A stretch of 64,000 nt of DNA. Source: CP2-2F sp034436355. GTDB taxonomy: Bacteria; Chloroflexota; Anaerolineae; Aggregatilineales; UBA2796. The notes beneath the pieces are model-generated. The model was not told where the DNA came from. It saw only the letters and a program-made list of their open reading frames with translations, and made no database searches. This document shows, piece by piece, positions 8,566 to 17,365 of this stretch; position 1 is the stretch's first letter, and every line of letters begins with the position of its first letter. A program made the position numbers and the translations under genes. The stretch covers positions 62,001 through 126,000 of the forward strand of contig DAOTVQ010000040.1 of assembly GCA_034436355.1 (NCBI GenBank). The letters are read 5' to 3'.

Positions 8566-9654
8566 ATGAAAGGCTTAATCTTAAGTGGTGGCAAAGGCAC
8601 GCGCCTATATCCACTGACCTACACACGCGCCAAGCAAATGATGCCGCTTGCCAACAAGCCCGTGCTGTTCCGCGTCTTAGAGACGATCTGCAATGCAGGC
8701 ATCACCCAGATCGGCATCGTTGTTGGCGATACTGCGCCTGAAATTCAAGAGGCGGTTGGTGATGGCGCACGTTTTGGCGTGCAGGTGACCTACCTTCCAC
8801 AAGATGCACCGCGTGGTTTGGCGCACGCCGTCCATATCGCACGCGATTTCATCGGTGATGATCGGTTTGTGATGTTTCTGGGCGATAATGTGATTCAAGG
8901 CGGCATTAGCCCATTGATCGCCGATTTTGCCAACCACGCTGACTGGAACAGCCAAATTGTGCTGACGGCGGTTGAGCAGCCCGAACACTATGGCATTGCT
9001 AAACTGGGTGAAGATGGGCGCATTGAGCAGTTGATCGAAAAGCCGGGACGCAATCCGCTCTATAAAGTCGCGCCGAGCAATCTGGCGCTGGTCGGCATTT
9101 ATATGTTCGACGCGCACATTTTCGAGGCAGTTCAGCAAATTCAACCCTCCTTTCGCGGTGAGCTAGAAATCACGGATGCCATCCAATGGTTGATCGATCA
9201 TGGCTATAACGTTTTCCCGCATGTGCATCGCGGTTGGTGGATTGATACGGGCAAGCCGATTGACATGCTGCGCGCCAACAGCCTTGTGCTGGAAGAACTG
9301 ACGCCCTACGTGGCGGGCAGTGTGGATAGCGCTTCGCAAGTCGATCAGCGGGTGACAGTGGAACGCGGCGCACAGATTATCAACAGCATTGTACGCGGAC
9401 CGACGATCATTGGCGAGGACGTGCGGATTGTGAACAGCTACATCGGTCCGTTCACCAGCATTTACCATCACACGGTGGTCGAAAACTGCGAGATCGAGTA
9501 CAGCATTGTGTTGGAACACAGCCTGATCAAAGACATCGAGGCGCGCATCCAAGACAGCCTGATCGGGCGCAACGTGGTGCTAAACCGTGCGGCAGCGCGC
9601 CCGCGTGTTTTGTCACTCACGCTTGGCGATCACAGCAAGGTGGGTCTGCTCTAG
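8566..9654 (+). CDS. glucose-1-phosphate thymidylyltransferase-like nucleotidyltransferase, long form
   Basis: A 362-residue sugar nucleotidyltransferase. The N-terminal pyrophosphorylase signature LSGGKGTRLYPLT is at 6-18, and KQMMPLANKP and FLGDNV follow. The enzyme family makes dTDP-glucose or a related NDP-sugar from sugar-1-phosphate. Unlike short RmlA, it has about 110 extra residues with hexapeptide-like strands (IVRGPTIIGEDVRIVNSYIGP) forming a left-handed beta-helix, as in StrD or archaeal forms. It begins two bases after the kinase stop, last in the operon. No RmlBCD genes are in the window, so the dTDP-rhamnose route cannot be assigned. Confidence 0.85.
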   Translation: MKGLILSGGKGTRLYPLTYTRAKQMMPLANKPVLFRVLETICNAGITQIGIVVGDTAPEIQEAVGDGARFGVQVTYLPQDAPRGLAHAVHIARDFIGDDRFVMFLGDNVIQGGISPLIADFANHADWNSQIVLTAVEQPEHYGIAKLGEDGRIEQLIEKPGRNPLYKVAPSNLALVGIYMFDAHIFEAVQQIQPSFRGELEITDAIQWLIDHGYNVFPHVHRGWWIDTGKPIDMLRANSLVLEELTPYVAGSVDSASQVDQRVTVERGAQIINSIVRGPTIIGEDVRIVNSYIGPFTSIYHHTVVENCEIEYSIVLEHSLIKDIEARIQDSLIGRNVVLNRAAARPRVLSLTLGDHSKVGLL

Positions 9655-9739
9655 CACGCACACGGCGAAAGCCTTACTTGCGCATAACGTAGGAAAGCCG
9701 CGCAAAGCACTGCGCCAGCCTTTAAGATCAGGAAGCGTA

Positions 9740-9764
9740 GCGGGCGGGAAACTTCCCCGCCCGC
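9740..9764. terminator. intergenic hairpin between convergent genes
   Basis: A perfect 9-bp stem, GCGGGCGGG paired with CCCGCCCGC, around a 7-base loop. It lies 85 bases after the nucleotidyltransferase stop and 27 bases past the stop of the convergent subtilase. There is no strong T tract, so efficiency is uncertain. The core closely matches the hairpin at 42981-43013. Confidence 0.65.
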
Positions 9765-9790
9765 CACATTTGTGCTGAGGGCTATCCGCG

Positions 9791-12625
9791 TTATTGGCGC
9801 GGCACGAAGGTTGGTGCTGCCTCTGGCGCAGGCAGTTGATCACTCGCGGCTGTGCGCCAATAGCCGGCAATCGGGCGGTCAGCCGCAATGCCATACACAA
9901 AGTCAAAGTCGGCAAAGCCGGTATTGAGCGTGTTCCGCAGATAAGTGATGCCATTGGAAGGACGGAACACACCGATGCCGTTCTTGCCGTTGAAGTTCCA
10001 GTCGCCCGAGACTGGTACATCGCCGGTTGTACCAAAGGCAAAGGCAAAATCAGCAAAGATGACGCCATTGGTCACCTTTTGCGTCAGGTAGAACATGGCG
10101 CTGCTTGGGCGGTAGATGCCGGGCGAGTGAACACCATCACCATCCCAGTCACCTGCCACAGGCAGATCGCCGGGAATGCCAAGCACCATGCCAAAGTCGG
10201 CAAAGCCAGTGGTCAAGTCGTTCTTCAGGTAGAGGATGCCGTTGGAAGGACGGTAGACGCCGACGCCGAACTTGCCATCGCCATCCCAGTCGCCTGCCAT
10301 AGGCAAATCGTCGGGATCGCCAAGGACAAACTCATAGACAATCGGCGCACCTGTCACATTAGCGTTCGTCAGGTAGAAGACGCCGGTGCTGCGGCGGTAG
10401 ATGCCAATGGTGCTGGTGCCGTCGCCGTTCCAGTCGCCTGCAACGGGATAGTCATCCACCAAACCTAGAAGCGCCGAAATATCGGCGGGCCCGGTTGTCA
10501 GGTTGTTCCGCAGATAAAACTGCGTTTCGGATGGGCGGAAAACGCCGATGCCGTGGAACAGGTTGGCGTCGTGCCGCAGCGTCAGGTGCATGGTTTGGTT
10601 GGCTGTTAGCGGCGTATTCCACTTGCTCACCATGATGTAGTAGGTGACATCGGCAGTGGCGCTGAACGTGACCTGTGATTGCAGTGTGCCTGTCGCAAAA
10701 TCATCGTTGCAGACAAGCTGCGTCAGGCTGCTGGGTGTGCCAGTGTAGACTGCCAAGACCGTATCATAGGTTGAACCGAGTGTGGAGACGGTTACGCTGC
10801 GGCTCGAGTGTGGGCGGTAGGTGTACCAGACCGAGTTGCTAAAGGTTGATACACAGGTCGTTGGATCGCCTGTAGCAGTTGAGCCAAAGACTTCCTGCGT
10901 GTTGCGGTAGAGTTTCAGGGCGGGCGAGATGCTGATCGCGTTGGCGATCAAATCGTTAGACAGCCCGATATGTGGCGGCAAATTCTGCGACATCCGCAGC
11001 GCACGGTAGGCATTCACACGCCCTGCGCCCGTGAACTGATCCCAGCCCGGATTGGTGTCCGGCGTCATGTCATCAGCGCTCATCCGCAGCACGCGCCGCA
11101 CCTGATCAGCAGTTAGATCGTTGTTGACAGAGAGCATCAAGCCAACGACGCCAGCGGTGATTGGCGAAGCAGCCGACGTGCCGCCGAAGTAGGTATAGTC
11201 ACCTGATTCGTAGCCCCAGCTACCGGCAATATCCGTCGAGTTCGTCCGCATACCGGGCGCCGAAATATCCAAATCGTAGCCGTAGTGGCTGCCCCAGTTT
11301 TGGAAGTTATCGCAAGCGGTGCCGGTTGGTGCTTTACGCAGATCGCACCAGTTGGAGGCACCCACCGAGATCACGCGGTTGTAGCGCGCCGGGTAGATGA
11401 TCGGGCTGGTGTTGCCGTTGCCCGCTGAGGCAAGCATGATCACGCCCTTGCCACCGCGCCCTGTCGTCGTGATGGTGTTGATGACAGCCTCGGTGCTGGT
11501 GCTGGGTGAGCCACCGCCCCAGCTGTTGTTGATGACGGACGCACCATTGTTGGCGGCAAAATTGAATGAGTCGTTGATTTGTGTGACGGTGACCGAAAAG
11601 CTGCCATCTGGGTTTGGGTTGGAGAGTTTGATCGGCATGATGCGGCAGTTCGGGCAAACGCCTGCCACACCCAAATTGTTGTTGGTGCGGGCGCCGATCA
11701 AGCCGGCGACGCCTGTGCCGTGCGCGTGCCATGACTGCGCGGGGGATGGGTCGCTATCGTTGTTGGCAAAGTCGTAGCCCGCCACAAATTGACCCGTCAA
11801 ATCTGGGTGGGCAAGGTCTACGCCGTCATCCACCACTGCAATGATGATGCTGTTGCTGCCCTGCGAAACATCCCAAGCATCCACAGCGGCAATATCCGCG
11901 CCGGGGATGGCGCCCGTAAACTGACCCGTATTCTGCAAGTGCCACTGGGTGCTGAACAAAGTATCGTTCGGCACGAAGAGCTGCTGCAAAAGTTGCAAGA
12001 AATTCGGCTCCGCAAAAATGACCATGCCGCTCTCGTGGTAGAAGTTCGCCATGTCTAAACCGTTTTTGCCGCTGCTGGCTGACACCTCCAGCAGGTAGGC
12101 ATCGGGCAACCAATCAAGCTGGCGCACCACTGTGACGCCATTCGCCTGATTGAAGGTGGCACGCGCTTGCGCCGTTGTGCTGGCAGGGAACTGGGCGATG
12201 AACTGCTGCGTGGCAATTGCCAAGCCTTCTTGCACTGCAAAAACAGGATTCACCCACTCGAAAGCGGCGGTTTGGGCGCGCAGATCAGCAATCGTCTGCA
12301 AGACTGCCTGTTCACCACCAGCTTTTAGCGGCAGCAGCGCAATATTACGCGTGCCAGTCTCGCGCAGCGGCAGCCCTGCATCAATATTGGGGCTGGCAGC
12401 GGCGGCGCTTTGGCGGGCAAGCAGTGCCTCACCGACGTACTTCACAGCGATCCACTCGGTAGAGAGATCAATCCCATACTTCTCATTGTTGTAGTAGTAA
12501 TAGAACTGACCAACTTCAGCCGTTGGCTTTTTAGGCTCTTGTGCGCTGATCGGCACAATGCCACTGGATATAAGTGCGATAACGAGTGCGGCTGTGAGAA
12601 AAGCGGTTAGACGAAAACGATTCAT
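9791..12625 (-). CDS. secreted subtilisin-like serine protease with C-terminal repeat cassette
   Basis: A 944-residue exported S8 protease. A signal peptide at 1-28 ends ISA-QE. A propeptide-like region follows to about 220. The catalytic domain has Asp266 (AVVDDGVD), His302 (HGTGVAG), the oxyanion Asn403 (SAGNGN) and Ser484 (GGTSAASP). Residues about 560-690 look like a pre-peptidase C-terminal domain. Residues 692-932 are tandem 45-50-residue repeats with GDWDGDG metal-binding-like loops, and the protein ends APTFVPRQ. This last part is shared with the DUF11 protein at 40.6 kb. It probably degrades extracellular protein and may be surface-attached by its C-terminus. Its substrate is unknown. 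Confidence 0.93.
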   Translation of the reverse strand: MNRFRLTAFLTAALVIALISSGIVPISAQEPKKPTAEVGQFYYYYNNEKYGIDLSTEWIAVKYVGEALLARQSAAAASPNIDAGLPLRETGTRNIALLPLKAGGEQAVLQTIADLRAQTAAFEWVNPVFAVQEGLAIATQQFIAQFPASTTAQARATFNQANGVTVVRQLDWLPDAYLLEVSASSGKNGLDMANFYHESGMVIFAEPNFLQLLQQLFVPNDTLFSTQWHLQNTGQFTGAIPGADIAAVDAWDVSQGSNSIIIAVVDDGVDLAHPDLTGQFVAGYDFANNDSDPSPAQSWHAHGTGVAGLIGARTNNNLGVAGVCPNCRIMPIKLSNPNPDGSFSVTVTQINDSFNFAANNGASVINNSWGGGSPSTSTEAVINTITTTGRGGKGVIMLASAGNGNTSPIIYPARYNRVISVGASNWCDLRKAPTGTACDNFQNWGSHYGYDLDISAPGMRTNSTDIAGSWGYESGDYTYFGGTSAASPITAGVVGLMLSVNNDLTADQVRRVLRMSADDMTPDTNPGWDQFTGAGRVNAYRALRMSQNLPPHIGLSNDLIANAISISPALKLYRNTQEVFGSTATGDPTTCVSTFSNSVWYTYRPHSSRSVTVSTLGSTYDTVLAVYTGTPSSLTQLVCNDDFATGTLQSQVTFSATADVTYYIMVSKWNTPLTANQTMHLTLRHDANLFHGIGVFRPSETQFYLRNNLTTGPADISALLGLVDDYPVAGDWNGDGTSTIGIYRRSTGVFYLTNANVTGAPIVYEFVLGDPDDLPMAGDWDGDGKFGVGVYRPSNGILYLKNDLTTGFADFGMVLGIPGDLPVAGDWDGDGVHSPGIYRPSSAMFYLTQKVTNGVIFADFAFAFGTTGDVPVSGDWNFNGKNGIGVFRPSNGITYLRNTLNTGFADFDFVYGIAADRPIAGYWRTAASDQLPAPEAAPTFVPRQ
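9794..10552 (-). repeat. coding tandem repeats of the shared C-terminal cassette (subtilase copy)
   Basis: About five units encode GVxRPSxGxxYLxN, then FADFxxVxG, DxPVAGDWDGDG, over and over. The nucleotide repeats are diverged but recognisable. The same architecture is found at 42210-42956 in an otherwise unrelated exported protein. Confidence 0.8.
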
Positions 12626-12751
12626 AGAGGCAAACCTTTACAAAAAACACCGATAACAAGCGCCTTCAAAGCGCTATGCCCATTGGCTGTAACATAAAAT
12701 ATGCCCTGCTGTCAAGAAATATGGCATACCTGCTAAATGCCCGTGCTGTGA

Positions 12752-12757
12752 TACAAT
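12752..12757 (+). promoter_or_regulatory. candidate -10 box placing a leaderless start at 12764
   Basis: TACAAT lies six bases before the ATG of the first glycosyltransferase gene. If used, the transcript would begin at or next to the start codon. No -35 box or ribosome binding site is clear. The divergent 138-base region upstream otherwise holds the start region of the subtilase. Confidence 0.4.
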
Positions 12758-12763
12758 ACTGCC

Positions 12764-13903
12764 ATGCGTATCTTAATCGCCTCTGGCATTTTTCACCCCG
12801 ATTCCGGCGGACCTGCAACCTATCTGCACAGCCTGCTGCCCGCTTTGCAGGCGTGTGGTTATACCTTTCACGTCCTGACCTATGGTGATGCACCAACGGA
12901 AGGCTATCCCTACCCTGTGGAGCGCATTTCGTTCAAGCAGAGCGCGCCGCGCCGTTGGCGTGCTTATGCGCGCCGCTACGCCGAACTTGCTGCCCAAGCT
13001 GACCTGATCTACGTGAACACGCTTGGCTTGCCGCGCCCAAAAATTGCCAAGCCCACTGCCTTGAAGATTGTGGGTGATTATGCGTGGGAACGCGCCCTGC
13101 ACCGCCGTTGGATCGCCGCCGACACCGATCTGGATGCCTTCCAGAAGCGGCGGGATCTGCCGCATGTGGCATGGTTCAAGGCGCGCCGCGCCCGTGAGGC
13201 ACGCGCTGCCGATCACGTCATTGTGCCAAGCCAGCATCTGCGCCGTTTGGTGGTTGGCTGGGGCGTTTTGCCTGAGCGGGTGCAGGTCATCTATAATGCG
13301 CTTGAACCAACGCTACACACACCTACCGAATCACAAGCGGAAGCACGCGCAGCGCTCGGCTGGCAGCCTGAGGGACGCTATCTGCTGAGCGTTGGGCGGC
13401 TGATTGCGCTCAAGGGTGTTCAGTACCTAATCCAAGCGCTTGATGCCGTGCCAGAGGTGCGGCTGATTGTGGTAGGCGATGGCGACTGGCTGCCGCACTT
13501 GCGTGCGCTTGCCGAATCGTGCGCTGTGGCGGAGCGGGTGCAGTTTCTGGGCAAGCTGCCACATGCTAAAATTCCATTGCTAATGCGTGCGGCTGATTAT
13601 TTAGCCCTCTATTCCAGCACGGAAGGGCTTTCGCATACGCTCTTGGAAGCGCTGCACGTTGGCACACCAGTGATCGCCAGCAATCGCGGCGGTAACCCAG
13701 AAGTGGTGCAGCACGGCGTGAACGGCTTATTGGTGCCACACCCTGACCTGCCTGCACTGGGCGCTGCTTTACAGCACGCCTTCAGCGACGGCGTGCGCGC
13801 TGCCCTTGCCACCAAGAGCAGCGTTGGCATGGCACGCTTCGCTTGGCAGGCACTCGTTGAGCAAACCGACGCCGCTTTACGCGCCCTGTTGGAGAAAGAC
13901 TGA
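12764..13903 (+). CDS. GT4 glycosyltransferase
   Basis: A 379-residue GT-B fold transferase. The N-terminus MRILIASGIFHPDSGGPATY is the classical acceptor-side Gly loop of GT4. The C-terminal donor half has LLSVGRLIALKGVQYLI and the EX7E motif (EGLSHTLLE) followed by GTPVIASNRGGNPEVV. It is cytoplasmic and transfers a sugar, probably from a nucleotide sugar, onto a lipid-linked or growing glycan. It is the first of four glycosyltransferases in one rightward cluster. Sugar specificity is not predictable. Confidence 0.9.
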   Translation: MRILIASGIFHPDSGGPATYLHSLLPALQACGYTFHVLTYGDAPTEGYPYPVERISFKQSAPRRWRAYARRYAELAAQADLIYVNTLGLPRPKIAKPTALKIVGDYAWERALHRRWIAADTDLDAFQKRRDLPHVAWFKARRAREARAADHVIVPSQHLRRLVVGWGVLPERVQVIYNALEPTLHTPTESQAEARAALGWQPEGRYLLSVGRLIALKGVQYLIQALDAVPEVRLIVVGDGDWLPHLRALAESCAVAERVQFLGKLPHAKIPLLMRAADYLALYSSTEGLSHTLLEALHVGTPVIASNRGGNPEVVQHGVNGLLVPHPDLPALGAALQHAFSDGVRAALATKSSVGMARFAWQALVEQTDAALRALLEKD

Positions 13904-13980
13904 TGTTTTCACAATCGGCTGAATGGGAAACACCCGCTCACGCCCTAGAGAGCCAGTTCCGCAAGAACATAGGAATCCTG

Positions 13981-15153
13981 ATGCACGTTTTGATGATTGG
14001 TACAGATACCACACTGCTAACCGGCACCATTGATAACACACTTGAGCGCCACGAAGACTATGCCTTGCGCGCTGATGGGCAGATCAGCATTGTGCTGTGC
14101 AACCGCAAACAGACAGACCGCCCACTGACGCCCTACCGTTCCGAACGGCTGTTGGTGCAGCCAACTGAGTCACGCGGCTATGCCGATTACATCCCATCCG
14201 GTGTGCGCTTAGGCATGGCGCGCCACGCTGAACAGCCCGTGGATGTGATCACCAGCCAAGACCCATTTCTCACAGCGTTGGTCGGCTTGCGGCTGCGCGC
14301 CAAAACGCGCCGTCCGCTGATCGTGCAGGACTTTTCCTGTTTTGTGAGCAGCCCGTACTTTCTGCGTGAACGCCCGCGCAACCGCTTATTGCGCCTGATG
14401 GCACGTTTTACGCTGCCACGTGCCGATGCTGTGCGCGTGCTGAACAAGCGCGAGCGCCTCGCTTGCATCCGCTTGGGCGTGAAACCAGCGCGTGTGTGCC
14501 TTGCACCCATCGTGACGCATATTGATCCCTTCGCCGCGCCGCCTGATCCCGAAAAAATCGCGGCTTGGCGCGAACGGCTCGATCTGCCCGAAGGCACACC
14601 AATTGTGTTGTGGGTAGGGCGTCCGGTCACCTTCAAAAACCTGCCAATGCTCTTACAAGCGTTCAAGCGCGTTCACAGTGCCATGCCGCAGGCTCGCTTC
14701 GTGATTGCGGGCGATATGGAAGGCTCAAATATCATCGGGCAGGCAGCCGCCTACGGACTCAGCGACGTAACACGCTTTCCCGGCGCTGTCCAATACGCCG
14801 ATCTGCCACCGCTTTACCAGATCGCCAGCGTGTACGCGCTCTCCAGCAATTATGAAGGCTTAGGGCGTGTGTTGCTGGAGGCGGCTGCCGCGCATGTGCC
14901 GCTGGTCAGCACTGCCAACGAAGGCGCTTCAGACATCATCGCGCATGGCATCACCGGCTACCTAACGCCCATCGGCGATCCTGACAAGCTGGCAGAGTCG
15001 ATTCTTGCCGTCTTGCAGCATCCTGTGCGCGCCAAGCAAATGGCAGAGCGCGCTCACCAATATGTGATGAACCACTTTGCACCGGAAATGCTCACGGCGC
15101 GTTGGGTGAAAATGTGGAGCCGTGTTGGGCAAGGACTATCGGCGTGCGAATAG
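13981..15153 (+). CDS. GT4 glycosyltransferase
   Basis: A 390-residue GT-B enzyme. The ATG at 13981 is preferred because it gives the family-like N-terminus MHVLMIGTDTTLL and has AGGAA six bases upstream. A start at 13903, overlapping the previous stop, would add 26 atypical residues. The donor domain has VLWVGRPVTFKNLPMLL and EGLGRVLLE (EX7E), then HVPLVSTANEGASDII. It lies within the glycosyltransferase cluster, and the next gene starts inside its last codons. Confidence 0.85.
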   Translation: MHVLMIGTDTTLLTGTIDNTLERHEDYALRADGQISIVLCNRKQTDRPLTPYRSERLLVQPTESRGYADYIPSGVRLGMARHAEQPVDVITSQDPFLTALVGLRLRAKTRRPLIVQDFSCFVSSPYFLRERPRNRLLRLMARFTLPRADAVRVLNKRERLACIRLGVKPARVCLAPIVTHIDPFAAPPDPEKIAAWRERLDLPEGTPIVLWVGRPVTFKNLPMLLQAFKRVHSAMPQARFVIAGDMEGSNIIGQAAAYGLSDVTRFPGAVQYADLPPLYQIASVYALSSNYEGLGRVLLEAAAAHVPLVSTANEGASDIIAHGITGYLTPIGDPDKLAESILAVLQHPVRAKQMAERAHQYVMNHFAPEMLTARWVKMWSRVGQGLSACE

Positions 15154-16193
15154 GCATGGTGACGCAGCAAGCGAATCCCGCTCATCCGCTCTTAGGTTTC
15201 ACCGTCGGTTGGATAGCGGCACTGGCTGCCCGCCTTGAAAAGCTGCACCTGATCACGTTGGAAGCGCCGCGCTGTGCCTTGCCGTCCAACGTGCAAAGTG
15301 CTGATATGGGCAAGGGACGTGGCAAACTGCGGATGGCACTGCGCTATTGGGCGCATTTACAGCGCATTTTGCCACAAGTGGCTGTCTTGTTCTGCCATAT
15401 GGTGCCGCGCTATGCATGGCTGGCGGCGCCTTTGGCGCGGCTGCACCGCACGCCGATTGTGTTGTGGTATACGCATCGGCACGCTGGCGCAGAGCTGCGC
15501 ACCGCGCTCGCTGTCTCACGCGTAGTTGCCAGCGCCGATCTGAGCAGCTTTCCGCTGCCAAGCCCAAAGGTGCGCGCACTTGGTCACGGCATCAACGCTG
15601 ATTTTTTCGCACCCGATCCAGCTATTCCGCCCGACTCGCCGCCGCTGATTGTGCAAGTGGCACGCCTGACGGCAATCAAGCATCAGGCGACGCTCATCCG
15701 CGCTGCGGCACAGCTTAGCACGCCCTATCAAATTGCCCTGATTGGCGGCGTGCCGCACGGACATCCTGCCGCCTACGCCGACTCGCTACGCCAATTAGCA
15801 ACTGATCTCGGCATGGCAGATCGCGTTCACTTCACAGGCGCGCTGCCGCACACTGAAGTTGTGCGATGGTATCAGCGTGCAAGCCTTGCCGTGAACCTGA
15901 GTCCACAGGGCTTGTTTGACAAGGCGGCGCTTGAATCCATGCTGTGCGGCGTGCCAACAGTGGTCAGTAACGCTGCCTTCGATAGCCTATTGGCAGATCA
16001 AGCGCCTCTGCTGCGAATTAGCGCGCCTGACGATGCAGACGGCTTGGCGCGTCAGCTAGAGGTGCTGCTCCGCACTGATGCAGAGCAACGGCAAGCACTT
16101 GGTGCAACATTGCGTGAGCGTGTGGCAGCCGCGCACAGCCTAAACGGTTTGGCGGATCGCTTGGTAGCACTCTTTGAGGAAGTTTCGCGGTGA
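15144..16193 (+). CDS. GT4-like glycosyltransferase
   Basis: A 349-residue transferase when started at GTG 15144, which is preceded by AAGGA and overlaps the previous gene by ten bases. ATG 15156 is the alternative. The donor half carries IVQVARLTAIKHQATLI, but the EX7E position reads QGLFDKAALE, so the first acidic residue is Gln. This is tolerated in some GT4 subgroups and may alter donor handling. A short acceptor domain has HMVPRYAWLAAPLARL. It is third of four overlapping glycosyltransferase genes. Confidence 0.8.
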   Translation: MRIGMVTQQANPAHPLLGFTVGWIAALAARLEKLHLITLEAPRCALPSNVQSADMGKGRGKLRMALRYWAHLQRILPQVAVLFCHMVPRYAWLAAPLARLHRTPIVLWYTHRHAGAELRTALAVSRVVASADLSSFPLPSPKVRALGHGINADFFAPDPAIPPDSPPLIVQVARLTAIKHQATLIRAAAQLSTPYQIALIGGVPHGHPAAYADSLRQLATDLGMADRVHFTGALPHTEVVRWYQRASLAVNLSPQGLFDKAALESMLCGVPTVVSNAAFDSLLADQAPLLRISAPDDADGLARQLEVLLRTDAEQRQALGATLRERVAAAHSLNGLADRLVALFEEVSR

Positions 16194-17359
16194 AGCTGTT
16201 CTATCTAGCAAATATCCGAATGCCAACCGAGAAGGCGCACGGCTTGCAGATCATGCAGAACTGCGAGGCGTTTGCCCAAAACGGCGCCCAAGTGACGCTC
16301 TACGCGGCGCAACGCGTAAACACGCCTGAATTGCGCGCCGTGCGCGATGTTCACGCCCATTATGGCGTTGCGCCGAATTTTGCTGTGCGCCGCGTGCCGT
16401 GCCTCGACCTGTTTATACTAGGGCGCGCTCATCAGCTCGTCTTCGGCATTCAGGCAGCCACCTACACGCTCATGCTGCTTGCCCTGCTGCTCTTTCGGCG
16501 TGCAGAGGTTTACTACAGCCGCGATGTGCTGACCTTAGGCGCGCTCAGCCTGATCAAGCCGCGCCACAGCTTGGTCTATGAGGCGCACGCACTCTCCAAA
16601 TCGGGCTTGGGCAAGTGGCTGCAAGGGCTGTGTGTGCGCCGCGTTGGTTTGGTGGTGGCGATCACAGGGCATTTGGCGGAACAACTCCGAAAGCGCGGCG
16701 CACGGCAAGTGATCATTGAGCATGACGGCTTCCGCGCCGAACGCTTTGCCGACCTGCCCAGCCAAGCGGCGGCGCGCCACGCGCTTAACTTGCCTGCTGA
16801 AGCGTTCATCGTTGGCTATGTGGGCAGGCTGCACACGATGAGCATGTCTAAGGGCGTAGATGTGCTGATTGATGCCATTGCCGAAAGCGGCTGCCCAATC
16901 AGCCTGTGTTTGGTCGGTGGACCAGACGAGATGGCGGCGCAACTGCGCGAACGCTGGCACGCGCACGGCTTGCCAGCAGCGCACTTTCTGTATGCAGGGC
17001 AAGTGCCGCCGCCACGAGTGCCGCACTACATCGCCGCCTTTGATGTGTGTGCGTTGCCGCTGCCCTTCACCGAGCATTTCGCCTATTACGCTTCACCGCT
17101 GAAATTGTTCGAGTATATGTGTGTGGGCAAACCAATTCTTGCCAGCGATCTGCCTGCTATTGCGGAAGTGGTGCAGCATGAAGAATCGGCGCTGCTGTGT
17201 GCGCCTGATGATCGTGCGGCATTCAGTGCAGCGTTGGCGCGCCTTTTTGAGGATGAAGGGTTGCGCGCTCGGCTAGGCACGGCTGCCAAAGCCAAGAGCG
17301 CACACTATGCATGGGCGGCGCGTGCAGCGCGCATTTTAGACGCCGCACGCAACCGCTAA
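16190..17359 (+). CDS. GT4 glycosyltransferase
   Basis: A 389-residue enzyme starting at a GTG that overlaps the previous gene by four bases. The N-terminal KLFYLANIRMPTEKAHGLQIMQ stretch is typical of a GT4 group that starts with a short strand and a Thr/Glu-Lys-Ala-His loop. The donor part has IVGYVGRLHTMSMSKGVDVLI and SPLKLFEYMCVGKPILASDLPAI. It is the last gene in the cluster, and a convergent pullulanase ends seven bases downstream. It probably adds a sugar to the same surface polymer; the donor is unknown. Confidence 0.88.
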   Translation: MKLFYLANIRMPTEKAHGLQIMQNCEAFAQNGAQVTLYAAQRVNTPELRAVRDVHAHYGVAPNFAVRRVPCLDLFILGRAHQLVFGIQAATYTLMLLALLLFRRAEVYYSRDVLTLGALSLIKPRHSLVYEAHALSKSGLGKWLQGLCVRRVGLVVAITGHLAEQLRKRGARQVIIEHDGFRAERFADLPSQAAARHALNLPAEAFIVGYVGRLHTMSMSKGVDVLIDAIAESGCPISLCLVGGPDEMAAQLRERWHAHGLPAAHFLYAGQVPPPRVPHYIAAFDVCALPLPFTEHFAYYASPLKLFEYMCVGKPILASDLPAIAEVVQHEESALLCAPDDRAAFSAALARLFEDEGLRARLGTAAKAKSAHYAWAARAARILDAARNR

Positions 17360-17365
17360 GCGAAT

